From assembly GCF_018130825.1 (NCBI RefSeq), contig NZ_JAFCJS010000004.1, forward strand, positions 558,001-622,000: DNA of 64,000 nucleotides, written 5' to 3'. Of this stretch, positions 8,008-16,685 are shown piece after piece. Made by a program: the position numbers and the translations under genes. The notes under the pieces are model-generated. The model saw only the letters and a program-made list of their open reading frames with translations. It searched no databases and had not been told where the DNA came from. The number at the start of each line of letters is the position of its first letter. Position 1 is the stretch's first letter. Source of the stretch: Bradyrhizobium liaoningense (GTDB lineage: Bacteria > Pseudomonadota > Alphaproteobacteria > Rhizobiales > Xanthobacteraceae).

Positions 8008-8850
8008 ATGCGTGTCTGGTTCATCACAGGAGCGTCCCGCGGATTTGGTGCGTTGATCGCTGAAGCGGCATTGAAGGCGGGAGATGCCGTGGTCGCAACC
8101 GCACGCGAACCCTCGACCGTCACGGCCCGCCTCGGCGCGCACGAGCGGCTGCTGGCCACCCGGCTCGACGTCACCAGCGAAGCAGAAGCGCACGAAGCCG
8201 CCGGACAGGCCGTGAAGAAGTTCGGCCGCATCGACATCCTCGTCAACAATGCCGGCTACGGCCTTCTGGGCGCGATCGAGGAAGCCAGCGACGCGGAAAC
8301 GCAAAAGCTGTTCGGCACGAACGTGTTCGGCCTGCTCAGTGTCACCCGCGCGGTGCTGCCCCATATGCGCCGCCAGCGTTCCGGCCACGTCATCAACATC
8401 TCGTCGGTCGGCGGCTACGCAGGTTTTCCCGGTTGGGGCGTCTATGGCGCGACCAAATTCGCGGTCGAGGGAATCAGCGAGGCGCTATCAGGCGAAGTCG
8501 CGCCGCTCGGCATCAAGGTGACCGTGGTCGAGCCGGGCTTCTTTCGTACCAACTTCCTCGACGAAAGCTCGCTGTCGCGCACGGCCGTGCAGATCGAGGA
8601 TTACCGTGACAGCGTCGGCAAGACTCGCGCGCATGCTGCCGACGTCAACGGTGGACAGCGCGGAGACCCGCGCAAGCTGGCGCAGGCCTTCCTGAAGCTG
8701 GTCGATGCGAAAAACCCGCCGCTGCGGCTGCCGCTCGGCAGCGATACCGTGGACCGGATCGAGGCGAAGAACATCCTCGTCGCGCGCGAGCTGGCGGGCT
8801 GGCGGACGGTCGCGACCTCGACCGACTTCACCGATGACGATGCCAAATGA
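8008..8850 (+). CDS. SDR-family oxidoreductase
   Basis: A 280-residue classical short-chain dehydrogenase/reductase with intact motifs: TGASRGFG at residues 7-14 (cofactor binding), NNAGYG, the catalytic Ser in NISSVGG, and YGATK (YxxxK). Length and the C-terminal extension suit the group that includes 3-oxoacyl-ACP reductase-like enzymes acting on unknown substrates. The ATG at 8008 has GGAAAGGG just upstream; an in-frame ATG at 7939 is less likely because it lies within the dyad region. Presumably regulated by the divergent LysR gene. Confidence 0.92.
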   Translation: MRVWFITGASRGFGALIAEAALKAGDAVVATAREPSTVTARLGAHERLLATRLDVTSEAEAHEAAGQAVKKFGRIDILVNNAGYGLLGAIEEASDAETQKLFGTNVFGLLSVTRAVLPHMRRQRSGHVINISSVGGYAGFPGWGVYGATKFAVEGISEALSGEVAPLGIKVTVVEPGFFRTNFLDESSLSRTAVQIEDYRDSVGKTRAHAADVNGGQRGDPRKLAQAFLKLVDAKNPPLRLPLGSDTVDRIEAKNILVARELAGWRTVATSTDFTDDDAK

Positions 8851-9524
8851 GGGCAAAAAAATGCCCGGCGCTGGATGACCAGGCCGGGCTTGCAGTGGTG
8901 TAAGGCCGAGGCTGAGGGGCTGTCGGCCTGACGGGAAAGGGCGGCGAGACGCCAGCTCGCGCAGGGAATGTCTTTCGGTGCGACGCTGATCTCCTTGTCG
9001 AAGCGCACCAGCTTCCAGTCATCGGGATGGTTGACGAAGGCGAAGCCGGACTTGCGCGCCAGCGAGATCATGGCCTCGTTGGAGCGCAGCGTGTCGCCGA
9101 ACATGCGCTCGGCTCCAAGCGCAGCCGCGCGGCATTCGAGATTCCTCATCAGCGCAGTGGCGATGCCGTGGCCGTGCCAGCGGTCACCGACCGAGAGGCC
9201 GAACTCGAGCGTCGCGGTTTCCGCATGCAACGCATAGCGCGCCTCGGCGACGATGGTCTCGAAGCCGTCGACCATCATGGTCGCGACGACAGTGAAACGC
9301 TCGCGTGCGCCGACCTCGAGGAAGTCGTGCAGCAGGCCCTTCGGCAATTCGCTGATAGCGCCGAAGAAACGGTTGTAGCGGGAGCGGGTCGAGAGCGAGC
9401 GGAAATAGTGCTGCAGTTCGTCGGTGTCGCGCGGCTCGACGAAGCGAACGTTGAGCGTCGTGCCGTCGCGGGTGCGCAGCGTATCCGAATATTGCTTCAG
9501 GTCTTCGAGGCGGAGGATGCTCAT
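8601..9524 (-). CDS. GNAT-family N-acetyltransferase; frame runs through its own terminator into the neighbour
   Basis: Residues 1-175 form a GNAT domain: a strand/helix start (RFVEPRDTDELQHYF), then the acetyl-CoA-binding motif RWHGHG (115-120) and a C-terminal ARKSGF helix. It resembles the GNAT module of protein lysine acetyltransferases. After about residue 185 the sequence is low-complexity, and residues 211-223 are encoded by a strong intrinsic terminator (8855-8889). From about residue 225 to the stop at 8601 the frame is antisense to the 3' end of the SDR gene, so that part is unlikely to be a real protein. The most economical reading is a lost stop codon, for example TAG to CAG at codon 199 (8928-8930). 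Functional protein probably ends near residue 200. Confidence 0.75.
   Translation of the reverse strand: MSILRLEDLKQYSDTLRTRDGTTLNVRFVEPRDTDELQHYFRSLSTRSRYNRFFGAISELPKGLLHDFLEVGARERFTVVATMMVDGFETIVAEARYALHAETATLEFGLSVGDRWHGHGIATALMRNLECRAAALGAERMFGDTLRSNEAMISLARKSGFAFVNHPDDWKLVRFDKEISVAPKDIPCASWRLAALSRQADSPSASALHHCKPGLVIQRRAFFCPHLASSSVKSVEVATVRQPASSRATRMFFASIRSTVSLPSGSRSGGFFASTSFRKACASLRGSPRCPPLTSAACARVLPTLSR
8855..8889 (-). terminator. Intrinsic terminator inside the GNAT reading frame
   Basis: On the minus strand an 11-bp stem (GCCCGGC + CTGG, one bulged C, loop TCAT) is followed directly by A and seven T residues (8861-8855). It has the correct orientation for the GNAT gene, not for the SDR. 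Confidence 0.85.
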
Positions 9525-9555
9525 GACACGAGCCTTTAAGAAATTTGCCCTTCAC

Positions 9556-9597
9556 AAAAAGGGACCGCCGGCGCCCCTGTGAGCAGGCGGCGCCGGC
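9556..9597 (-). terminator. Intrinsic terminator of the DUF1127 gene
   Basis: On the minus strand a perfect 9-bp stem (gccggcgcc, 9567-9575 with 9589-9597) precedes a five-T run (9560-9556). It lies 12 bases after the DUF1127 stop and 32 bases before the GNAT start, so the two genes are likely separate transcripts. Confidence 0.8.
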
Positions 9598-9608
9598 CTG
9601 GCGGCCAA

Positions 9609-9812
9609 TCAGGCCCGCCAGAAGGGTTTGTCGGCCTCGTAGGCGATATCGGACCAGGACAGCCCGACGTCATGGAGATCGCGGGCGGTCCAGTGGGTCA
9701 GCTCGCGCCGGGTCCGGTAGCGCTCGTGCCAGACGTGCAGGGTCTCACCGATCTGGTAGAGCAGGCCGTGCGCATGATGATTTGTCATCGAATTGTCGGT
9801 CAAAGTAGACAT
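9609..9812 (-). CDS. DUF1127 (YjiS-like) small protein
   Basis: A 67-residue basic protein. The C-terminal half RTRRELTHWTARDLHDVGLSWSDI matches the DUF1127 pattern R-x-R-x-x-L-x-x-L-x-x-x-L-x-D-[IV]-G-[LI]-x-x-x-[DE]-I. In other Alphaproteobacteria, DUF1127 proteins bind RNA or influence phosphate and stress metabolism. It is divergent from the GcvA-like LysR gene, 110 bases away. Confidence 0.9.
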   Translation of the reverse strand: MSTLTDNSMTNHHAHGLLYQIGETLHVWHERYRTRRELTHWTARDLHDVGLSWSDIAYEADKPFWRA

Positions 9813-9922
9813 TTTCAGCTCCTGGAGCTAAGTTGACCGCTAATATCTGCTTCCAAGTGCGCCGCGACAAACGACAATTTGTACCCTTTCGCATGAAATA
9901 ACGTCATGCATCCTGCTGCCAG

Positions 9923-10816
9923 ATGACTGCCAGATTGCCCTCCCTGAATGGTCTGCGGGCGTTCGAGGCCGCCGCGCGCCATCTCAGCTTCACGCTGGCC
10001 GCCAGCGAGCTGAACGTGACCCAGACCGCGATCAGCCATCAGATCCGCAGGCTCGAGGAGGAGCTCGGCATCCGCCTGTTCATCCGGCAGAATCGCGCGC
10101 TGGCGTTGACTCCGGAGGCGCGGGACTATCTCCCGGGCGTGCGCGCCGCCTTCAACGACCTGCGCCTTGCCACCGATCGCCTGCTGCGCAAGGACGATGA
10201 CAAGGTGCTGACGGTGTCGACGATCGCCTCGCTTGCCGCAAAGTGGCTGCTGCCGCGACTGACCGATTTCCAGGAGAGCCATCCCGGCATCGACGTCCGC
10301 ATCACCACCTCGACCAGCCTGGTCGATTTCCAGCGCGACAATGTCGATGTCGCGATCCGCTACGGGCGCGGCCAATGGCCGGGCCTGCGCGCCGACTGGC
10401 TGATGGCGGACGAGTTGTTCCCGGTGTGCAGCCCCTCGCTGCTGCGCGGTGACAAGCCGCTACGTCGTCCGGAGGATCTGAAGGACCACGTGCTGCTGCA
10501 CACCAACGTCAGTGACGACTGGCGGCTGTGGCTGACGGCGGCGGGCCTTTCGGCCGGCATCTCCCGGCAGCCCGGCATCACCTTCGACATGACCTTGATG
10601 ACTGTGCAGGCGGCGATCGACGGCATGGGCGTGGCGATGGGACGGACCTCCTACGTCCAGGACGACATCGCCAAGGGACGGCTGGTGGTCCCGTTCAAGA
10701 TCGCGCTGCCGGCGGATGCAGGGTTTTACCTGGTCTCTCCCGACGGCCGTCGGGAGGCGCCGAAGCTCACCGCGTTCCGCCAATGGATCCTCGCTGCAAC
10801 GCAAAATAAAGCCTGA
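9923..10816 (+). CDS. LysR-family regulator, GcvA-like
   Basis: A 297-residue LysR protein. The opening LPSLNGLRAFEAAARHLSFTLAA and the helix-turn-helix TQTAISHQIRRLEEELG are characteristic of the GcvA/AmpR subgroup. The effector domain follows. The gene it controls is not evident; candidates are the divergent DUF1127 gene and the MFS transporter 144 bases downstream. The start ATG is the first in frame and begins directly at the DNA-binding domain. Confidence 0.93.
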   Translation: MTARLPSLNGLRAFEAAARHLSFTLAASELNVTQTAISHQIRRLEEELGIRLFIRQNRALALTPEARDYLPGVRAAFNDLRLATDRLLRKDDDKVLTVSTIASLAAKWLLPRLTDFQESHPGIDVRITTSTSLVDFQRDNVDVAIRYGRGQWPGLRADWLMADELFPVCSPSLLRGDKPLRRPEDLKDHVLLHTNVSDDWRLWLTAAGLSAGISRQPGITFDMTLMTVQAAIDGMGVAMGRTSYVQDDIAKGRLVVPFKIALPADAGFYLVSPDGRREAPKLTAFRQWILAATQNKA

Positions 10817-10960
10817 AAAATCATCAGCTTCCTCCGGAAAACCGGTTGACTCCCTCGTCCCCGCGCGGGAAGGGGATGACAGATTGTCGCAGCTTCAATC
10901 TGTCGCCTTGCCGTGAAATGAGTTCCGGTCCGGCCACGTCTTTCCAAGGGGAGCAACGCC

Positions 10961-12292
10961 ATGGCTGGACCAGCCACTTCAACCAATCCGCCCGTGATCA
11001 AATCGCGCATCGGCGCGATCCTGCGCGCAACCAGCGGCAATTTCCTCGAGCAGTTCGATTTCTTCCTGTTCGGCTTCTACGCCGCCGCGATCGGCAAGGC
11101 GTTCTTCCCCTCGACCAACGAGACGGCCTCGCTGCTCAACACCTTCGGCGTGTTCTGGCTCGGCGCCTTGATGCGCCCTGTCGGCGCGATTGTGCTCGGG
11201 GCCTATATCGACCGCATCGGCCGCCGCCAGGGCCTGATCGTCACGCTCGGCATCATGGCCATCGGCACCGTCGTCATCGCATTCTGCCCGAGCTACGCGA
11301 CCATCGGCATCGCGGCGCCGGTCATCGTGCTGATCGGCCGCCTGCTGCAGGGCTTCTCCGCCGGCGTCGAGCTCGGCGGCGTGTCGGTGTATCTCGCTGA
11401 GATCGCAACGCCCGGCAATCGCGGCTTCTACACCTCGTTCCAGTCATCGAGCCAGCAGGTCGCGATCTTCGTCGCCTCGATCCTCGGCTATCTCCTGTCC
11501 GAGGTGATGCCGGCCGACACGGTGGCCGCGTGGGGCTGGCGGATTCCGTTCTTCGTCGGCTGCCTGATCATTCCCTTGATCTTCTTCCTGCGGCGCACGC
11601 TGGAAGAGACGCCGGCGTTCCTCGCGATGAAGAAGCACCCGACCGCGAGCGAAGTGTTCGCCTCCGCGCTCGCCAACTGGCGCATCGTCATCCTCGGCAT
11701 GATGATCGCGATCCTGACCACGACGACGTTCTACTTCGTCACCGTCTACACGCCGACCTTCGGCAAGACGGTGCTGAAGCTGTCGACGCAGGATGCGCTG
11801 CTCGTGACGCTGCTGGTGGCGGTCACCAACTTCATCTGGAATCCTGTCGGCGGCGCGCTGTCCGACCGGATCGGGCGCAAGCCCGTGCTGATCGGGATCG
11901 CGGGTCTTTCGCTTGTCACCGCCTATCCGGCGCTGTCATGGCTGGTGGCCGCGCCGACCTTCGGCAAGCTGCTCGCGGTCGAGATGATGTTCTCGTTCTA
12001 TTTCGGCATGTACAGCGGCACCATGCTCGGCGCCCTCGTCGAGATCGTGCCTGCGCATGTGCGCACCACCTGCTTCTCGCTCGCCTTCGCGCTCGCCGCC
12101 GCGCTGTTCGGCACGTTCACGCCGTTCGCCTCGACCTGGCTGATCGACTACACCGGCAACAAGGCCGCGCCGGGCGCCTGGCTGATGTTTGCCGCACTGC
12201 TCGGCATCATCGCGGCGTCGATCGTCTATCGCGACGGCGGCAAGGCGGTGCCGACGTATGATGCGGCGGCGGAACCGGTTGCGGGGCATTGA
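10961..12292 (+). CDS. MFS transporter, MHS family (tricarballylate/citrate-proton symporter-like)
   Basis: A 443-residue membrane protein with about 12 hydrophobic segments and the MFS loop motif DRIGRRQG (between TM2 and TM3) and its repeat SDRIGRKP in the second half. The start SGNFLEQFDFFLFGFYAAAIGKAFFP is diagnostic for the metabolite:H+ symporter group of which TcuC/CitA are members. The cargo is probably a di- or tricarboxylate or another organic acid; this is inference. It faces the Rieske/amidohydrolase cluster, which could process the imported compound. Confidence 0.9.
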   Translation: MAGPATSTNPPVIKSRIGAILRATSGNFLEQFDFFLFGFYAAAIGKAFFPSTNETASLLNTFGVFWLGALMRPVGAIVLGAYIDRIGRRQGLIVTLGIMAIGTVVIAFCPSYATIGIAAPVIVLIGRLLQGFSAGVELGGVSVYLAEIATPGNRGFYTSFQSSSQQVAIFVASILGYLLSEVMPADTVAAWGWRIPFFVGCLIIPLIFFLRRTLEETPAFLAMKKHPTASEVFASALANWRIVILGMMIAILTTTTFYFVTVYTPTFGKTVLKLSTQDALLVTLLVAVTNFIWNPVGGALSDRIGRKPVLIGIAGLSLVTAYPALSWLVAAPTFGKLLAVEMMFSFYFGMYSGTMLGALVEIVPAHVRTTCFSLAFALAAALFGTFTPFASTWLIDYTGNKAAPGAWLMFAALLGIIAASIVYRDGGKAVPTYDAAAEPVAGH

Positions 12293-12320
12293 GGGTCACG
12301 TCAATCATCGCTGCCTCTTA

Positions 12321-12480
12321 ACCCTCCCCTTGAGGGGGAGGGTCGCTTCGCATGCAGCGAAGCGAAATGCGAAGCGGGGTGGGGTGACGGTCTCTCCGCA
12401 TCGAGCGCTGCCCGTGGGGAGAGATCACCCCACCCCGCTCGCGCTTCGCGCGATCGACCCTCCCCCTCCAGGGGAGGGTA
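12321..12480. repeat. Palindromic repeat, 'ccctcccc' module
   Basis: An intergenic element between the convergent MFS and Rieske genes, bounded by accctccccttgagggggaggg and a mirror copy ctccaggggaggg. The centre carries ggggtggggtga/tcaccccacccc arms. It is closely related to the element at 45593-45773. Confidence 0.85.
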
Positions 12481-12483
12481 AGC

Positions 12484-12897
12484 CTACAGCTCCACCACCA
12501 CGTAATCGCTCTCGACCGTCACGGGAATCGTCTCCGCGACATACGGGCCCTTCACCACGCTCGCGCCCGGCTCGACATGGGCCGGATAGGCCTTCACGCG
12601 GAAGCGGCGGGGGTCGCAGTAGGACTGGCCGGTGCGGATGTCGAACTCCCAGCCGTGCCAGGGGCAGCGGATGATCTCGCCTAACTTGGTGTATTCGATC
12701 TCGCCGGGATTCTTCGACTGTGCCAGGCCGATCAGCGGCCCCTCGCACAGCGCCGCGCCCTGATGCGGGCAGCGGTTCATCAGGCCGAAATACTCGCCCT
12801 TGATGTTGAAGATCGCGATCGGCCGTCCGTCGATCTCCAGGAATTTTCGCGTGCCCGGCGGAAGCTCATCCACTGGCGCAATGACGTGTCTTGCCAT
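12484..12897 (-). CDS. Rieske [2Fe-2S] ferredoxin-like protein
   Basis: A 137-residue Rieske-domain protein: cluster ligands C43-x-H45 (CPHQG) and C78-x-x-H81 (CPWHGWEFD). The size fits a ferredoxin component or small stand-alone Rieske protein rather than an oxygenase alpha subunit. Its ATG overlaps the TGA of the upstream amidohydrolase (ATGA at 12894-12897), implying translational coupling. The electron partner is not in the window. Confidence 0.93.
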   Translation of the reverse strand: MARHVIAPVDELPPGTRKFLEIDGRPIAIFNIKGEYFGLMNRCPHQGAALCEGPLIGLAQSKNPGEIEYTKLGEIIRCPWHGWEFDIRTGQSYCDPRRFRVKAYPAHVEPGASVVKGPYVAETIPVTVESDYVVVEL

Positions 12898-14006
12898 CAG
12901 GAAATGCCGTACAGCTTCTTCGCATTGCTTAGATAGAACGCCTCGCGGTTGGCTTCGCTGACACCCGCCGGCAGCACGCGCGACGGCTCGTCATAGTCCC
13001 AATGCGGGTAGTCGGTCGCGAACAGCAAGCGGTCCCAGCCGATCCATTTGATCACGTCGAACAGATCCTCGCGCCTTTCAGGATCCTCCATCGGCTGCGT
13101 CGTCCACCACACCTGCTCGCGGATATATTCCGACGGCGGCCGCTTCACGTGCGGCACCTCGCTTCGGAGCCGCTGCCAGGCCTTGTCCAGCCGCCACGCC
13201 AGCGAGGGCGCCCAGCCGAAGCCGGCCTCGATCATCACCATCTTCAGTTTCGGGAAGCGCTCGAACACGCCCTCCAGCACGAGGCTCGCCAGCGCCGATT
13301 GCTGGCATTGCGAATGCCCCACCATCTCCTCGATGTAGTAACTCGGCCAGCCCGACGGCGTGATCGGGTTGCCGCCGAAGCCGAAGGCGTGGACGCCGAC
13401 GGGAAGGCCGGCCTCTTCCGCGGCCTGATAGATCGGCCAGTAGCGGCGCTGGCCGAGCGGCTCGACGTTACGACTGAGCAAGAGCACCTGCACGAAATTC
13501 TTGTCGCCGGCGCGCTCGCGGATCTCTGCGGCGGCCGACAGGCCGTCCTCATTGCCGACGACGATCGAGGCCTTCAGCCGCTTGTCCTTGCTGGTCCATT
13601 TGTCGATCTGCCAATCGTTGATCGCCGAGCAGAGCGCGGCCGAGAGCTCGTGATTGCGGATGCCCTGCCCGGTGTTGAGCGGATTGAGCACGCCAAGCTG
13701 CACATTGTTGGGATCGAGCAATTGCTTCTGCATGAAGGCGAGCGAGGAGCCCTGCGGGCCGCCCTCCGGCGGATAGGCATCGCGGCGCGAGGCGTTGGGT
13801 TGCGCCTTCGGATAGGGCGGGCCTTCCATCATGCCCTGATAGGCATGGACGCCGTAGATCTCGAGATGATGCTGCCAGCGCTTGGCAAGGTAGGGATAGA
13901 GCTCGGTGCGGGTGGCGCGTGCCGGATGGATGTCGCAGTCCGCGATCGCGGTTTTGACGGTCAGTGGGGAAGCGGCTTCTTGGTTCTCGCGGAACTGGAT
14001 ATTCAT
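12897..14006 (-). CDS. Amidohydrolase family protein (Amidohydro_2, ACMSD-like fold)
   Basis: A 369-residue TIM-barrel metal-dependent hydrolase/decarboxylase-like protein. Visible metal-site elements are CDIHP (D-x-H variant near the N terminus), the strand GVHAFGF, and TDYPHWD near the C terminus with the conserved Asp. The family includes 2-amino-3-carboxymuconate semialdehyde decarboxylase-like enzymes. It is clearly paralogous to the next gene (14032-15090), sharing RFVQVLxL, WPIYxAAE, LPxGVHA and TDYPHW blocks. It is coupled to the Rieske gene by a 4-base overlap. Confidence 0.92.
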   Translation of the reverse strand: MNIQFRENQEAASPLTVKTAIADCDIHPARATRTELYPYLAKRWQHHLEIYGVHAYQGMMEGPPYPKAQPNASRRDAYPPEGGPQGSSLAFMQKQLLDPNNVQLGVLNPLNTGQGIRNHELSAALCSAINDWQIDKWTSKDKRLKASIVVGNEDGLSAAAEIRERAGDKNFVQVLLLSRNVEPLGQRRYWPIYQAAEEAGLPVGVHAFGFGGNPITPSGWPSYYIEEMVGHSQCQQSALASLVLEGVFERFPKLKMVMIEAGFGWAPSLAWRLDKAWQRLRSEVPHVKRPPSEYIREQVWWTTQPMEDPERREDLFDVIKWIGWDRLLFATDYPHWDYDEPSRVLPAGVSEANREAFYLSNAKKLYGIS

Positions 14007-14031
14007 CGCCTTGCCTCCTTTGGCAGCGGGC

Positions 14032-15090
14032 TCACGTCAGGCGGGGATAGGTTGCATGCGGATTGTCGATCATGATCTTGCGCACGAGATCGGGGGACAG
14101 ACCTTTGGGCAGCGCGTCCTGGTCGTCGAACTGCCAGTGCGGATAGTCGGTAGAGAATAAGACCAATTCGTCCGACTGCATATGCTCAAACAGGCGAATT
14201 AATGTCTCGGGTTCCGGCGGTGCATCAAATGGCTGTAACGAGAAGCGGATGTTGCTGCGCACAAGTTCCAGCGGCGCGCGATCGACCCACGGCGTCTCCA
14301 TCCGCACGCCGCGCCAGAACTTGTGCAGTCGCCAGAGATAGGGCGCGATCCAGGAGACGCCTGACTCCAGCATCACCATTTTCAGCCGCGGATACTTTGC
14401 GAACACGCCTTCGACGATCAGGCCGGTGAGCTGGGTCTGGAACGCCTGGGCCTGACCGACATAATCCTCGATGTGATAGGAGCCCCATCCCACCGCAGTC
14501 GGCGGATTATGATAGGCGGAACCTGCGTGGACGCCGATCGGCAGGCCGAGCCGTTCCGCGGCTTCATAGATCGGCCACAGTGCGCGCTTGCCGAGCGGCG
14601 TGTCACCCATGACAAGCATCAAGACCTGCACGAAGCGACGATCTGGCGCGCAGCGCTCGATCTCGGCGACGGCCTTCTCGATGCTTTGCGTGGGGATCAC
14701 GATCGAGCCGCGCAGTCGCTTGTCGCGATCGAGCCATTCCTTCACCAGCCAGTCGTTCAGCGCGCGGCAGAAGGCGGCCTGCATGTCCTCGGAAAACACC
14801 ATCTGCACGCCATAGAGCGGATTGCAGATGGCGTATTCAAGCTGGAATGGATCGAGCACATGGCGCTGCATGTCCGCAAGGCTCTCGCCCGGCTTGCCGC
14901 TTTCAGGACGCCAGTCGGGTCGCGCCGTGATCGGCGAGTTCTGCGGATAGGATTGCGAGACGAGGTCGACCATGCCGCGCGTCGTCACCTGATCGCGCCA
15001 ATAATCGTTCAGGTACGGCAGCAGGCTGGTCAGATGCGGCACGGCCGGATGCACGTCGCAATCGACGCCGCCGGCGATCAGGGACGCCAT
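14032..15090 (-). CDS. Amidohydrolase family protein, paralogue of the neighbour
   Basis: A 352-residue member of the same Amidohydro_2 family, with CDVHP near the start, GVHAGSAYHNPP in the middle and STDYPHWQFD near the end. It lies 25 bases upstream of its paralogue in the same orientation, so the three genes (two hydrolases, Rieske) look like one operon. Possible reasons for two copies are a heteromeric enzyme or sequential steps on related substrates; the sequence does not decide. It is divergent from the CinA-like gene. Confidence 0.92.
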   Translation of the reverse strand: MASLIAGGVDCDVHPAVPHLTSLLPYLNDYWRDQVTTRGMVDLVSQSYPQNSPITARPDWRPESGKPGESLADMQRHVLDPFQLEYAICNPLYGVQMVFSEDMQAAFCRALNDWLVKEWLDRDKRLRGSIVIPTQSIEKAVAEIERCAPDRRFVQVLMLVMGDTPLGKRALWPIYEAAERLGLPIGVHAGSAYHNPPTAVGWGSYHIEDYVGQAQAFQTQLTGLIVEGVFAKYPRLKMVMLESGVSWIAPYLWRLHKFWRGVRMETPWVDRAPLELVRSNIRFSLQPFDAPPEPETLIRLFEHMQSDELVLFSTDYPHWQFDDQDALPKGLSPDLVRKIMIDNPHATYPRLT

Positions 15091-15234
15091 GACGTCTCCC
15101 TTCTCACGTTTCCTCGCATGTCTCTTCTTCTACCCACCATTCAAGCAGGCCTGCCCGTCGCCCGCAACTCGGCCAAGCCTGCTGTCATATGCTAGGAAGG
15201 CTGAGCTCGGTTGCGAAGGGATAAGGGGTACAGG

Positions 15235-15717
15235 ATGAAAGAGCTCGTCGGCATTGCGGAACAGGTCGCGGCGAAACTGATCGCGCGCAAACAGACCATT
15301 GCGGTTGCGGAATCATCGGCAGGCGGTCTGATCGCCGCCAGCCTGCTCGCGGTGCCCGGCGCCTCCGCCTATTTCCTCGGCGGCGCCGTGGTCTACACCC
15401 GCGATGCCAGGCGCGTGCTGATGGATATTTCGGATGAAGGAATGAAGGGCTTTCGATCCTCATCGGAGCCCTATGCGAAACTCTTGGCCGAACAGATGCG
15501 CAGCCGCTTTGGCTGCGACTGGGGCCTGTCCGAGACCGGCGCCGCCGGTCCCACCGGCAACCGCTACGGTGATGCCGCCGGCCATAGCTGCATGGCCGTC
15601 GCAGGCCCCGCGGCAGAGGTGATGACGCTGGAGACGGATAGCAATGACCGGTTCGCGAACATGCAGGTGTTTGCTGCGACGGCGCTGAGGTTGTTGTTAC
15701 GGAATTTGGAGAGATGA
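15235..15717 (+). CDS. CinA-family protein (nicotinamide-nucleotide amidase-like)
   Basis: A 160-residue stand-alone CinA C-terminal domain. The motif AESSAGGLIAASLL replaces the more usual AESCTGG, and the second block reads ETGAAGPTGNRYGDAAG where GIAGPGGG is common. PncC enzymes of this family deamidate NMN; the substitutions leave activity uncertain. The start at 15235 has AAGGGG 7-12 bases upstream; an in-frame upstream start (15211) lacks this. Confidence 0.85.
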   Translation: MKELVGIAEQVAAKLIARKQTIAVAESSAGGLIAASLLAVPGASAYFLGGAVVYTRDARRVLMDISDEGMKGFRSSSEPYAKLLAEQMRSRFGCDWGLSETGAAGPTGNRYGDAAGHSCMAVAGPAAEVMTLETDSNDRFANMQVFAATALRLLLRNLER

Positions 15718-15794
15718 ATGCCCACACATGGGGATGCTGCGCGATAAGCCGTCGGCCTGAGGCCGCCCTTGGCCCGCCGCGTCGCCGTGCCCGG

Positions 15795-16562
15795 CTAAGG
15801 GCAGGACAAGCCGTTGCCGGGCTCGCGGCATAGCTTCGCGCGAACCTCGACAATATCGATCTTGCAGTCCCTGGCTCTCCACACGCGCGAGACGTAAGCC
15901 GCGTCGGCACGATCTGCTGCAAGAAGATTGAGCTGCTTCTTGATGGCCGCACTGCACATCAGACCAGGGTTGCCATCGAGATATCTCGCCTGGGCTCCAA
16001 GCTCTTGTCGGGTGAGCTCCGCGAATGGCCCCAGACGCAATTGCGATTCGATCGCTGCAATCTCCGCGTCGCTGGCCTGCGGCCGGACAACGCCATTCGT
16101 CTTGCGCTCGAAGCCGTTTGCGATCGCCGCCCCAGTTGCCGACCCAAGATCTGCAAACTCTAGCGCTGCGTCCGGAAACTCGCCACGTTGGAAACCAGCC
16201 AAAAGGTAGGATTTGCATGCCAATGGGTCGCTCGCGAGCTTCAAAAGGACCGCGAGCACCGCACGATCCAGGGCATTGATGTGCTCGTCGTCGGCATAGG
16301 CTTCCATCTCGGAAGCCAGGATCATGTTGAGCGTACCATTGGCCGCGGGCCATCCGCCTCTGTTGAACACCTCTTCGGTCTCCCGGAGGAAGACGTCCCT
16401 GAGACTTCGATCGCTGCGGGCAATCGAAGCGGCCAAAGGAAACCGCGCGATGTTCTGATCGAAATCGCGCGCAAACGCGCTCGGCCCGGCGAGGTACGCA
16501 TACACCAGGTTTCCGGCCAGCAGGGCGACGGCCAGGAGCAACAGGATGGATCTTTTGGTCAC
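15795..16562 (-). CDS. Hypothetical protein with N-terminal membrane anchor
   Basis: A 255-residue protein I do not recognise. Residues 5-25 are a single hydrophobic segment (signal anchor or signal peptide). The rest is soluble, helical and Ala/Leu-rich, with five scattered Cys in the C-terminal half (C118, C201, C231, C243, C253 approximately) that could form disulfides outside the cytoplasm. The start is a GTG at 16560-16562. It is isolated between the CinA-like gene and the DUF1488-like gene. Confidence 0.65.
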   Translation of the reverse strand: MTKRSILLLLAVALLAGNLVYAYLAGPSAFARDFDQNIARFPLAASIARSDRSLRDVFLRETEEVFNRGGWPAANGTLNMILASEMEAYADDEHINALDRAVLAVLLKLASDPLACKSYLLAGFQRGEFPDAALEFADLGSATGAAIANGFERKTNGVVRPQASDAEIAAIESQLRLGPFAELTRQELGAQARYLDGNPGLMCSAAIKKQLNLLAADRADAAYVSRVWRARDCKIDIVEVRAKLCREPGNGLSCP

Positions 16563-16685
16563 GCGAGAAACATGGCTGAGCTACCGTGGCGCCATCATCT
16601 CACGCCGAGCCGCCCTCATCCAATGCAACTACAGGATGCTCTTAATGAATCCTTTCGCGGCCATGACAGGTTGGGCAGGTCCTCG

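Noticed and set aside
15697..16353. 218-residue minus-strand frame overlapping the CinA-like and hypothetical genes.
   Set aside because: Cys/Arg/Ser-rich shadow with no start site and no domain; the frame of 15795-16562 has a signal anchor.
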